From: Bacillota bacterium
GTDB lineage: Bacteria > Bacillota > Clostridia > Lachnospirales > Anaerotignaceae
Reading direction: 5' to 3'
Assembly (NCBI GenBank): GCA_023413275.1
Contig: JAEZPX010000216.1
Coordinates: forward strand, 1-7,484
Length of the DNA: 7,484 bases
Below are positions 1 through 5,896 of the stretch, one piece after another (position 1 is the first letter of the stretch; each line of letters opens with the position of its first letter). The position numbers were made by a program, and so were the translations under genes. Below the pieces are notes generated by a model that saw nothing but the letters and a program-made list of their open reading frames with translations, was not told where the DNA came from and did not search any database.

Positions 1-267
1 GATATTCACAATATCCTTTTCGCTCATATCCAGCACCTGTGCTCCTTTTCTGGGCACAAGCTCCACCAGATTTTCCAATGCCAGCATACGCAGAGCTTCT
101 CTGACCGGGGTTCTACTTACACCCAGCTTATCTGCCAGCTGATTCTCCATCAGCCTTTCGCCGGGAACCAATTTTCCAACTAAAATTGCCTCTCTCAGGG
201 TATGAAAAACCACGTCCCGAAGTGGCAGGTACTCATTGGTATTGATATTAAATTTTGTTTCTTCCAT
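1..267 (-). CDS. GntR-family transcriptional regulator, N-terminal part (runs off the left edge)
   Basis: The 89 visible residues form a typical GntR winged helix-turn-helix. The segment LRDVVFHTLREAILVGKL (16-33) is followed by PGERLMENQLADKLGVSRTP (35-54), then VREALRMLALENLVELVPRKG (55-75), which includes the recognition helix and the wing. The PGE-x-L-xE-x2-LA-x2-LGVSRTPVREAL pattern is characteristic of the FadR/FCD branch, whose C-terminal ligand-binding domain would lie outside the window. So the DNA-binding fold is seen, but the effector and targets are unknown. The ATG at 267-265 is preceded by a GAGAGGAG ribosome-binding site, which supports this start. The gene overlaps the 3' end of ispE by 20 bases in another frame, so the two are probably co-transcribed and translationally coupled. 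Its own operator could be one of the palindromes in front of ispE; this is inference. Confidence 0.93.
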   Translation of the reverse strand, partial: MEETKFNINTNEYLPLRDVVFHTLREAILVGKLVPGERLMENQLADKLGVSRTPVREALRMLALENLVELVPRKGAQVLDMSEKDIVNI

Positions 268-1162
268 TTCTTATTTCTCCTCTCTTACCACTATTACCGT
301 GGTAAATCTTGGTGGCTACAACCTCCTTCAAACCGAATTTTTTCCGGATTGTCGATGCCGCCTTTTTTGCACTCTCTTCTTCCTTAAACAGCCCAAAAAC
401 TGTAGGGCCGCTCCCGCTCATCAAGGCACCTTCCGCACCTAGCTGAACCAATTCCTTCTTCAACTGAGCAATTTGCGGATGCATGGGTATTGTCACAGTT
501 TCCAGAACATTTCCCAGAAGCTGTCCCATTTTTGTAATATCCGCCTCAGCCATAGCTTGTATCATCCCTTTTGTATCGGGATGATCCTGGACACTCTGCC
601 AGTCCAATCCACGGTATACCGTCGCCGTAGAAACGCTGACAGGAAGCTTTGCCAGTACAACATAACACATGGGGCATGGGCATTTCACTGGCGTCAAGAT
701 TTCTCCAACACCCTCAGATACTACTGTTCCCCTTTGAACGCAGTATGGGATGTCTGACCCCAAAAGAAAAGCCAAGCTTTCCAATTCTTTCATGGAAAGC
801 CCTAAATCAAACAAGCGATTCATTCCAACCAATACAGCCGCACAATCCGTGCTTCCTCCTGCTAAGCCTGCCGCCACTGGAATACGCTTATCAATTTCGA
901 TAAAAACACCTTCCGTGATACCAAACTTTGCCTTCATCAGCTCTGCCCCACGGTACGCCAAATTGCGGTTATCCGTAGGTAGCCATGAGAGGTTGCTTTT
1001 GAGAATAATTTCATCTTTTTGGATTCGCTTCATGTAAATTCCGTCGTATAAGCTAACCGTCTGCATAATGCTTTGAATCAGATGGTAGCCGTCCTCACGC
1101 TTGCCTGTTACATCCAATGTTAAGTTGATTTTTGCTCTTGCTCTTAATCTAATGTCTTTCAA
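248..1162 (-). CDS. ispE: 4-diphosphocytidyl-2-C-methyl-D-erythritol kinase (IspE), TTG start
   Basis: This is a GHMP-family kinase of the MEP isoprenoid pathway. It phosphorylates the 2-hydroxyl of CDP-methylerythritol with ATP in the cytosol. All landmarks are present: the N-terminal ARAKINLTLDV with K11, GYH at 25-27, the glycine-rich ATP loop PVAAGLAGGSTDCAA (95-109), the catalytic-type aspartate D137 in LGSDIPY, and the C-terminal GALMSGSGPTVF (245-256). At 304 residues it is slightly longer than the usual 280-300, because of a polar tail that overlaps the downstream regulator gene. The first codon is TTG at 1162-1160, with a GAGGGTG ribosome-binding site 4 bases upstream. No in-frame ATG lies between the promoter region and the conserved N-terminus, so the TTG start is preferred. 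A local cysteine cluster, C161/C163/C166, is unusual but outside the recognised active-site motifs. The gene is transcribed divergently from the rib operon. Confidence 0.97.
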   Translation of the reverse strand: MKDIRLRARAKINLTLDVTGKREDGYHLIQSIMQTVSLYDGIYMKRIQKDEIILKSNLSWLPTDNRNLAYRGAELMKAKFGITEGVFIEIDKRIPVAAGLAGGSTDCAAVLVGMNRLFDLGLSMKELESLAFLLGSDIPYCVQRGTVVSEGVGEILTPVKCPCPMCYVVLAKLPVSVSTATVYRGLDWQSVQDHPDTKGMIQAMAEADITKMGQLLGNVLETVTIPMHPQIAQLKKELVQLGAEGALMSGSGPTVFGLFKEEESAKKAASTIRKKFGLKEVVATKIYHGNSGKRGEIRNGRNKI

Positions 1163-1187
1163 AATACACCCTCATGAATAATAATAC

Positions 1188-1217
1188 TGTATACATTGTC
1201 TTCTTTATTGTACAATA
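1188..1217 (-). promoter_or_regulatory. Candidate ispE-gntR promoter overlapped by two palindromes
   Basis: On the minus strand, TTGTAC (1215-1210) and TATACA (1193-1188) are separated by 16 bases and lie 25 bases from the ispE start, so they fit a moderate sigma-A promoter. Each box sits in a perfect palindrome: TATTGTACAATA at 1206-1217 and TGTATACA at 1188-1195. Their centres are exactly 20 bp apart, about two helical turns. GTATAC-type cores are common in operators of FadR-type GntR proteins, and such a protein is encoded in the same operon. Autoregulation is therefore a reasonable but untested inference. AT-rich short palindromes also arise by chance. Confidence 0.45.
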
Positions 1218-1359
1218 TTTTCGACAAAGTTACAACTGCCATCTTATACAAAAAAACTGGTAACTACTCTATGAAAAACGCTAATAAAAAAATTTTAATT
1301 GCTCATTTTTATCCTTTCTTCCTTATAATTTAGACAAAAGTTTTTCTCAAAAATACCTC

Positions 1360-1387
1360 TTGCAATTTAAATTCAATGGTGTATAAT
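1360..1387 (+). promoter_or_regulatory. Sigma-A-type promoter of the riboflavin operon
   Basis: The -35 box TTGCAA (1360-1365) and a perfect -10 box TATAAT (1382-1387) are separated by 16 bases. Transcription would start near 1394, about 15 bases before the first stem of the FMN aptamer, as expected for a riboswitch leader. The stretch between this promoter and the ispE promoter (about 1218-1359) is AT-rich, and I see no gene or convincing structure in it. Confidence 0.8.
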
Positions 1388-1408
1388 GATGTTGTAAAAA
1401 CATAATAC

Positions 1409-1513
1409 CTCTTCAGGGCAGGGTGAAACTCCCGATCGGCGGTAAAGTCCGCGAGCGAAAGCAGGATTTGGTGAAATTCCAAAACCGACAGTATAGTCTG
1501 GATGGAAGAAGAG
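1409..1513 (+). ncRNA. FMN riboswitch aptamer (RFN element)
   Basis: The conserved RFN core is present nearly intact: CAGGGCAGGGTGAAACTCCC, then GATCGGCGGTAAAGTCCGCG, then GGATTTGGTGAAATTCC and ACCGACAGTATAGTCTGGATG. The closing stem P1 is CTCTTC (1409-1414) paired with GAAGAG (1508-1513). The variable arm after the CGCGAGC segment is reduced to a two-base-pair stem with a GAAA tetraloop (1455-1462). The element binds FMN directly and controls the downstream riboflavin genes, normally switching them off when FMN is abundant. Its position between the promoter and ribD, with an intrinsic terminator after it, indicates control by transcription attenuation. Confidence 0.98.
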
Positions 1514-1588
1514 CAAACATAAAAGTGGTAATTTGTATTTTTTTAATTGCCCCTTTTCACAGCAATATCTCTGTGCCTTTTTGGCATA

Positions 1589-1626
1589 CCATAAATCCTT
1601 TTCTATGGATGTATGGAGGTTTTTTT
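1589..1626 (+). promoter_or_regulatory. Terminator-like hairpin inside the riboswitch expression platform
   Basis: CCATAAATCC (1589-1598) pairs with GGATGTATGG (1607-1616) across an eight-base loop, with one A-G mismatch in ten positions. AGG and then seven T residues (1620-1626) follow. The U-tract begins three bases after the stem, so this may be a weak intrinsic terminator, a pause site or an accessory stem of the expression platform. It lies 75 bases after the aptamer and 23 bases before the main terminator. Confidence 0.45.
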
Positions 1627-1648
1627 GCTGTTTCAAAATGTTTGATAT

Positions 1649-1685
1649 GCCCTGTATGAGCTTTTTGGCACATACAGGGCTTTTT
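1649..1685 (+). terminator. Riboswitch-controlled intrinsic terminator upstream of ribD
   Basis: GCCCTGTATG (1649-1658) and CATACAGGGC (1671-1680) form a perfect ten-base-pair stem around a 12-base loop, followed at once by TTTTT. It lies in the leader, 135 bases after the aptamer and about 140 bases before ribD, with no gene before it on this strand. It is therefore best read as the OFF-state attenuator of the FMN riboswitch. The 5' arm is complementary to part of the aptamer; see the findings. Confidence 0.88.
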
Positions 1686-1827
1686 ATTTTGAATTTGCGG
1701 TTTCATTTTGCATGTATTTAAGCATGCAAAAAATCGCTTTTCCCCTCTATTCCAGAGGTCTCTTTTTCTATCCATTTCTTTGGGAACTCTTTCCCGCCTT
1801 TCCCCTGAAGGAAAGGACGTACTCCCT

Positions 1828-2958
1828 ATGGTAAATGAAATATATATGAAACGTGCTATTACTTTGGCAAAAAAAGCACTGGGCTATACCAGTCCAAATC
1901 CATTGGTAGGAGCAGTTATCGTAAAAAACAATAAAATTATTGGCGAGGGCTATCACCATAAAGCCGGCGAACTCCATGCGGAACGTATGGCTCTTGCCGA
2001 TTGTAAGGAAAGCCCAAAAGGTGCAACCATGTATGTTACGCTGGAACCTTGTTGTCATCAAGGGCGTACACCCCCATGCACTGATGCCATTATTGAGGCA
2101 GGCATTCAGCATGTGGTCATCGGTTCCTTTGATCCTAATCCTTTCGTCATGGGCAATGGTATAAAAAAACTGCGAGAACATGGCATCACTGTGACCTCTC
2201 ATTTTTTACAAAAGGAATGTGACGAAATAAATCAAGTATTTTTTCATTACATCACAACAAAAATGCCCTTTGTGGCCCTCAAGTATGCCATAACTGCTGA
2301 CGGCAAAATCGCCACCAAAACGGGTGCTTCCCGCTGGATTAGCAATGAATTGTCTCGAAATCATGCCCACCAGCTTCGTCATCAGTACAGCAGTATCTTG
2401 GTTGGCATTGAAACGGTTTTGCAGGATAATCCTCTGCTAACTTGCAGACTGGAACATGCAGTACAGCCTATTCGTATTATTTGCGATAGCCGCCTGCGTA
2501 TACCTTTGGAAAGTCAAATTTGTAAAACAGCAAAAAAATATAGAACCATTATCGCTTATGCCAATGATACCATGGGAAAAAAAGAAGTTTTAGAGAGCCT
2601 CGGTCTTACCTTGTGGCAGTTGCCTGATGAAAACAGCAAGGTATCTCTGACCAATCTATTAAAAAAGCTAGGGGAACATGGCATTGACAGCATTTTAGTT
2701 GAAGGTGGCGGAAGGATACATTTTTCTTTTTTGCAATCTCAACTAGCTCAAAAATTATATATTTATTTTGCTCCTAAAATTTTTGGCGGAAAAGACGGAA
2801 AATCTCCGGTGGGAGGAGACGGAATTTCTCAGCCAGATGAAGCCTTTCGTCTAACGCTTTTGCAAAGTGTGGCTCTGGATGGAGATATTTTGCTGGAGTA
2901 TAAAATCGAGTCAACCCAAAGGAGTAAAGATGAATATTCTACCCCTCCTCCCTTTTGA
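1828..2958 (+). CDS. ribD: Bifunctional diaminohydroxyphosphoribosylaminopyrimidine deaminase / 5-amino-6-(5-phosphoribosylamino)uracil reductase (RibD)
   Basis: RibD catalyses the second and third steps of the pyrimidine branch: zinc-dependent deamination, then NADPH-dependent reduction of the ribosyl group. The deaminase domain (about 1-145) shows TSPNPLVGAVIV, H50-A-E52 and E73-P-C75-x8-C84 (the PCC-HQGRTPPC motif), which give the zinc ligands and the catalytic glutamate. The reductase domain (about 147-360) begins at PFVALKYAITADGKIA and contains GASRWISN, ILVGIETVLQDNP and ILVEGGG. I chose the ATG at 1828 because it follows AAGGAAAGGA by ten bases and yields the family N-terminus NEIYMKRAI. 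An in-frame ATG at 1708 would add 40 unrelated residues read from the leader. The protein has 376 residues against a usual 360-370. The last 15 or so (from ESTQRSK) look like a non-conserved tail. It is the first gene of the rib operon. Confidence 0.98.
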   Translation: MVNEIYMKRAITLAKKALGYTSPNPLVGAVIVKNNKIIGEGYHHKAGELHAERMALADCKESPKGATMYVTLEPCCHQGRTPPCTDAIIEAGIQHVVIGSFDPNPFVMGNGIKKLREHGITVTSHFLQKECDEINQVFFHYITTKMPFVALKYAITADGKIATKTGASRWISNELSRNHAHQLRHQYSSILVGIETVLQDNPLLTCRLEHAVQPIRIICDSRLRIPLESQICKTAKKYRTIIAYANDTMGKKEVLESLGLTLWQLPDENSKVSLTNLLKKLGEHGIDSILVEGGGRIHFSFLQSQLAQKLYIYFAPKIFGGKDGKSPVGGDGISQPDEAFRLTLLQSVALDGDILLEYKIESTQRSKDEYSTPPPF

Positions 2959-3102
2959 AACACAAAAAACCTATGAAAAATGGAGAAAAGCCTTTCCATA
3001 GCATTGCCATGATAGATACAACGCTGCACTTTTTGCGTAGAAAGTACTTAACCTGTTTTAAAGTTTGGGACAAAGACTTATTTTTGAAAAAGGAGATGCC
3101 AT
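2959..3102 (+). other. ribD-ribE intergenic spacer
   Basis: This 144-base gap is longer than the 11-base ribE-ribBA spacing. It holds a weak stem at 2971-3001 (CTATGAAA with TTTCCATAG, one bulge) with no U-tract, so it is not a terminator. It ends in the AAAAGGAG ribosome-binding site of ribE (3087-3094). I see no convincing internal promoter. A 23-codon frame with a strong ribosome-binding site begins inside the end of ribD at 2930 and ends here; see the findings. Confidence 0.6.
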
Positions 3103-3747
3103 ATGTTTACAGGATTGATTGAAGAAATCGGTTTTATTGATAAAATCACTTCACAAAATAACAGTGGTCAGCTGGTGATTCACGCAAAAGAAATACAAGA
3201 AGGCACAAAATTGGGTGATAGCATTGCGGTGAATGGCGTTTGCCTCACTGTAACCAATGTGTCAAAAACCTCTTTTACCGCCGATGTGATGCCCGAAACC
3301 TTAAAACGGAGTAATCTTGGCAAGCTGCAAAAAGGTTCCCCCGTTCATCTGGAGCGGGCAATGGCGGCAAACGGACGGTTTGGCGGTCACATGGTCAGCG
3401 GGCATATCGATGGGACAGGCGTAATTTCCAGAAAAAAACAAGAGGGAAATGCAATCCGCCTTTTTATAACAACGGATACCCCACTTCTACGACAGATGAT
3501 TGAAAAAGGCTCTATTGCCATTGATGGCGTCAGCCTAACAGTCATTTCCGTGGAGCAATCCCAGTTTTCTGTGGGCATTATCCCCCATACAAGCTCACAG
3601 ACCATTTTATTAGATAAAAAAATTGGGGATAGCGTAAATTTAGAAACAGATGTTATCGCCAAATATATACAACGTTTTTTTGAAAACAGCAATCAACAAC
3701 AGGAGAAACCGTTAACCTTAGCATTTTTAAAAGAGAATGGATTTTAG
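3103..3747 (+). CDS. ribE: Riboflavin synthase (RibE, alpha subunit)
   Basis: This enzyme dismutates two molecules of 6,7-dimethyl-8-ribityllumazine into riboflavin and the pyrimidine intermediate. The protein (214 residues) shows the family's internal duplication of two lumazine-binding barrels. The first begins with MFTGLIEEIG (1-10) and contains GDSIAVNGVCLTV (38-50). The linker carries GGHMVSGHIDGTG (94-106), and the second barrel has KGSIAIDGVSLTV (135-147). The length is typical (200-220). The start ATG follows AAAAGGAG by eight bases and gives the invariant MFTG N-terminus. The stop codon lies inside the TAGGAGGAG ribosome-binding region of ribBA, only 11 bases before the next start, so translation of the two genes is probably coupled. 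In Bacillus-type bacteria the product works as a trimer associated with the RibH capsid; whether that holds here is inferred. Confidence 0.98.
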   Translation: MFTGLIEEIGFIDKITSQNNSGQLVIHAKEIQEGTKLGDSIAVNGVCLTVTNVSKTSFTADVMPETLKRSNLGKLQKGSPVHLERAMAANGRFGGHMVSGHIDGTGVISRKKQEGNAIRLFITTDTPLLRQMIEKGSIAIDGVSLTVISVEQSQFSVGIIPHTSSQTILLDKKIGDSVNLETDVIAKYIQRFFENSNQQQEKPLTLAFLKENGF

Positions 3748-3758
3748 GAGGAGAAAAA

Positions 3759-4964
3759 ATGTACAATTATCACACCATTGAAGAAGCATTGGAAGAACTA
3801 AAGCAAGGAAAAATTATTCTTGTTACTGACGACCCAGACCGTGAAAACGAAGGGGATTTTATCTGCGCTGCAGAATTCGCCACCCAAGAAAATGTAAACT
3901 TTATGGCGAAATACGGTAAAGGCTTAATCTGTATGCCGATGAGCGAGGAATTGGGACATAAACTTGGACTACCCCAAATGGTAACGGAAAATACAGATAA
4001 TCATTCCACTGCCTTCACCGTTTCCATCGACCACGTGGATACCACCACAGGAATTTCTGCGGCAGAACGTTCCATCACTGCACTTAACTGCATAGAGGAA
4101 GATGCAAAACCTGAAGACTTCCGCAGACCTGGGCATATGTTCCCCTTGATTGCCAGAAAAGGTGGTGTCTTAAAAAGAGAAGGACACACCGAGGCCACAG
4201 TGGATTTAATGCGCCTTGCAGGCTTAAAGGAATGTGGTCTTTGTTGTGAGATCATGGCTGAGGATGGCACCATGATGCGCACACCCGAGCTTTGGAGGGT
4301 TGCAAAGGAACATAATCTAAAATTTATCACCATACATGATTTGCAAAACTACTGCCGCCGTCACGAAAAACATGTGCATTGTGAAGCTGAGGCCAATCTG
4401 CCAACCCCCTACGGCGAATTTAAAATTTACGGCTATGTGAACGATATCACCGGGGAGCATCACGTTGCCTTAGTGAAAGGAGAAATTGATGACGGAAAGG
4501 ACATCCTTTGTCGAGTGCATTCGGAATGCCTGACCGGTGATGTATTTGGCTCCTGCCGTTGCGATTGCGGTCAACAGCTTGCCGCCGCCATGGCACAAAT
4601 TGAGAAAAAAGGCAGAGGCATTCTTTTATATATGCGTCAAGAAGGCAGAGGCATTGGCTTAATCAACAAATTAAAGGCATATGCCCTACAGGAACAGGGG
4701 CAAGACACAGTAGAGGCAAACATTGCCCTTGGCTTTGCCCCTGATTTAAGGGAATATTGGATTGGTGCACAAATTTTGCAGGATTTAGGCGCCAAAGAGT
4801 TACATCTACTTACCAATAACCCTGAAAAGGTTTACGGCCTTGGCGATTTCGGTGTAAAAATTACCAAGCGGGTGCCCATTGAAATAGCTCCACAAGAATA
4901 CGATCTGGAATATCTTAAAACCAAGCAAGAAAAGATGGGGCACATTTTTTCCCATGCCCTTTAA
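3759..4964 (+). CDS. ribBA: Bifunctional 3,4-dihydroxy-2-butanone-4-phosphate synthase / GTP cyclohydrolase II (RibBA)
   Basis: This fusion supplies both precursors of the pathway. The N-terminal domain (about 1-200) converts ribulose 5-phosphate to 3,4-dihydroxy-2-butanone 4-phosphate. It shows the acidic metal loop DDPDRENEGD (24-33), YGKGLICMPMS, HSTAFTVSIDHVDTTTGISA, RRPGHMFPL and the KREGHTEATVDL motif. The C-terminal domain (about 205-401) opens the GTP imidazole ring. Its zinc ligands appear to be C257, C268 and C270 in SECLTGDVFGSCRCDC, with the same spacing as the E. coli RibA cysteines. ILLYMRQEGRGIGL and D329-L-R331 complete the active site. At 401 residues it has the usual fusion length, and no key residue is missing in either half, so both activities are expected. 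The ATG follows TAGGAGGAG closely. It is the third gene of the operon. Confidence 0.98.
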   Translation: MYNYHTIEEALEELKQGKIILVTDDPDRENEGDFICAAEFATQENVNFMAKYGKGLICMPMSEELGHKLGLPQMVTENTDNHSTAFTVSIDHVDTTTGISAAERSITALNCIEEDAKPEDFRRPGHMFPLIARKGGVLKREGHTEATVDLMRLAGLKECGLCCEIMAEDGTMMRTPELWRVAKEHNLKFITIHDLQNYCRRHEKHVHCEAEANLPTPYGEFKIYGYVNDITGEHHVALVKGEIDDGKDILCRVHSECLTGDVFGSCRCDCGQQLAAAMAQIEKKGRGILLYMRQEGRGIGLINKLKAYALQEQGQDTVEANIALGFAPDLREYWIGAQILQDLGAKELHLLTNNPEKVYGLGDFGVKITKRVPIEIAPQEYDLEYLKTKQEKMGHIFSHAL

Positions 4965-5176
4965 AGGTCACAGTAACGAGTCAATAGAGCCTGACCCAAA
5001 ACATAATAAACGTTCAGGCATTTTTATTTGCCAGAACCTTAAGTTAATAGGCGTCCTTTCTTAGATGAACACTGTAAAGGAAATTGCCTAAGCTCTGTAA
5101 ACAAAACTTTTCATTCGTTTTTGCAGCTACAGTCAAAAAATTGAAAATAACATCTACAATTAGGAGGAATATTACC
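4965..5176 (+). other. Structured ribBA-ribH intergenic region
   Basis: This 212-base gap has no recognisable gene but several possible RNA stems. GCCTGA (4989-4994) pairs with TCAGGC (5014-5019) and is followed by ATTTTTATTT, like a weak terminator with a long loop. GGTCA (4966-4970) can pair with TGACC (4992-4996), which would exclude that stem. Further on, TAGGC (5048-5052) pairs with GCCTA (5086-5090) and TCCTTT (5054-5059) with AAAGGA (5076-5081), a coaxial stem closing a 16-base loop. The gap ends in the AGGAGGA ribosome-binding site of ribH (5162-5168). No good internal promoter is seen. Confidence 0.5.
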
Positions 5177-5653
5177 ATGAAATTAATTCAAGGAAACTTA
5201 ATTGCAACAGAGATGAAGGTGGCCATTGTAGCATCTCGTTTCAATGATTTTATTGTTGGAAAGCTTATTGACGGTGCGGAGGATGCACTCCTGCGTCACG
5301 GTGTTGACCCAGACAATATCTCCTTGGTACGTGTCCCTGGGGCATTTGAAATCCCCCCTGCAGCAAAGCTTCTGGTAAACAGGGGTGCATACGACGCAAT
5401 TATTTGCTTGGGTGCTGTCATTCGTGGGGCAACCACCCATTATGATTATGTTTGCAGTGAAGTGTCCAAAGGAATTGCCCATCTTTCCATGGAAACAGAC
5501 ACTCCTGTTCTTTTTGGTGTAGTTACCACGGAAAATATTGAACAGGCCATTGAACGGGCAGGAACAAAAGCAGGAAACAAAGGCTATGATACCGCCTTGG
5601 CGGCTATCGAGATGGTAAACCTCTCTAACGAAATGAGAAAGCTGGAGAAATAA
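5177..5653 (+). CDS. ribH: 6,7-dimethyl-8-ribityllumazine synthase (RibH, beta subunit)
   Basis: RibH condenses 5-amino-6-ribitylaminouracil with dihydroxybutanone phosphate to give lumazine, the substrate of RibE. The 158-residue protein carries the substrate-binding F22 in ASRFNDF, the VPGAFEIP loop (53-60), CLGAVIRGATTHYDYV with the catalytic-type H88 (77-92), F113 in VLFGVVTTEN, and R127 in the phosphate-binding segment ERAGTKAGNKGYD. These positions match the Bacillus subtilis numbering, so the enzyme should be active. It probably assembles into the icosahedral capsid seen in Bacillus, but that is inferred. I chose the ATG at 5177, eight bases after AGGAGGA. The reading frame is open from 5084, but the extra 31 residues are basic, unrelated to the family and lack a ribosome-binding site. 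The stop codon forms the loop of a perfect hairpin. Confidence 0.98.
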   Translation: MKLIQGNLIATEMKVAIVASRFNDFIVGKLIDGAEDALLRHGVDPDNISLVRVPGAFEIPPAAKLLVNRGAYDAIICLGAVIRGATTHYDYVCSEVSKGIAHLSMETDTPVLFGVVTTENIEQAIERAGTKAGNKGYDTALAAIEMVNLSNEMRKLEK

Positions 5654-5661
5654 TTTCTCCA
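5643..5661 (+). repeat. Perfect inverted repeat around the ribH stop codon
   Basis: TGGAGAAA (5643-5650) and TTTCTCCA (5654-5661) form an eight-base-pair stem whose three-base loop is the TAA stop codon itself. No U-tract follows, so it is not a standard terminator. It may protect the 3' end of the message or influence termination of translation. Confidence 0.6.
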
Positions 5662-5670
5662 TTGCATCAC

Positions 5671-5720
5671 GGGGATTTCCAATGAAAAAATGCTTCATTC
5701 AAATTCATATGGGAATCCTC
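5671..5720 (+). repeat. Long hairpin after ribH, possible operon 3' end
   Basis: GGGGATTTCCAATGAA (5671-5686) pairs with TTCATATGGGAATCCTC (5704-5720): sixteen pairs, two of them G-U, with a single bulged A at 5709 and a 17-base loop. No run of T follows, so it is unlikely to be a classical intrinsic terminator. It is the strongest secondary structure between ribH and ytvI, and may mark or stabilise the 3' end of the rib message. The rest of the gap to about 5820 is AT-rich without a gene. Confidence 0.55.
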
Positions 5721-5839
5721 CTTCTCTAGTAATGAAAATAGAATTACAAATCAAAGCTTTTTTCCTAAGCTGTATCTCAAAAATCCATCCAATGGTTAAA
5801 TTTTCTTTAATTATCCGGAAAATCTGTATTGAATCCTGA

Positions 5840-5872
5840 TTTTGTATTATAATCAATATACATAATACAAAA
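5840..5872 (+). promoter_or_regulatory. Inverted repeat over the presumed ytvI promoter
   Basis: TTTTGTATTAT (5840-5850) and ATAATACAAAA (5862-5872) are perfect 11-base inverted arms separated by 11 bases. The repeat covers TATAAT at 5848-5853, a good sigma-A -10 box. Only a poor -35 is found 17 bases upstream; TTGAAT at 5829-5834 is too close, with 13 bases of spacing. This layout suggests a regulated promoter with an operator across the -10 region, ahead of ytvI. The binding factor is unknown, and AT-rich symmetry could be partly fortuitous. Confidence 0.45.
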
Positions 5873-5896
5873 ATTATCCAGAACAGGAGGAATTCT

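Noticed and set aside
1638..1721. Possible 27-codon leader peptide in the riboswitch expression platform
   Set aside because: GGAGG is 18 bases before the ATG, and the frame runs through the terminator stem without other support.
1373..1775. Minus-strand open frames across the riboswitch leader
   Set aside because: They are antisense to the FMN aptamer and terminator, and have no protein-family features.
1708..1827. In-frame upstream ATG that would extend RibD by 40 residues
   Set aside because: The extra residues do not resemble RibD, the ATG lacks a ribosome-binding site and lies just after the terminator, while the ATG at 1828 has a good site and gives the family N-terminus.
2973..3122. 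49-codon open frame between ribD and ribE overlapping the ribE start
   Set aside because: It has no ribosome-binding site, no recognisable motif and a length expected by chance in AT-rich sequence.
5141..5160. Possible internal promoter for ribH (TTGAAA and TACAAT)
   Set aside because: The boxes are only eight bases apart, too close for RNA polymerase.
5084..5176. Upstream start extending RibH by 31 residues
   Set aside because: There is no ribosome-binding site and the extension is not family-like; AGGAGGA lies just before the ATG at 5177, and the active-site numbering fits that start.
5861..5867. CATAATA resembling the -10 box of forespore sigma factors ahead of ytvI
   Set aside because: No matching -35 element lies at the required spacing, and the sequence is accounted for by the inverted repeat.
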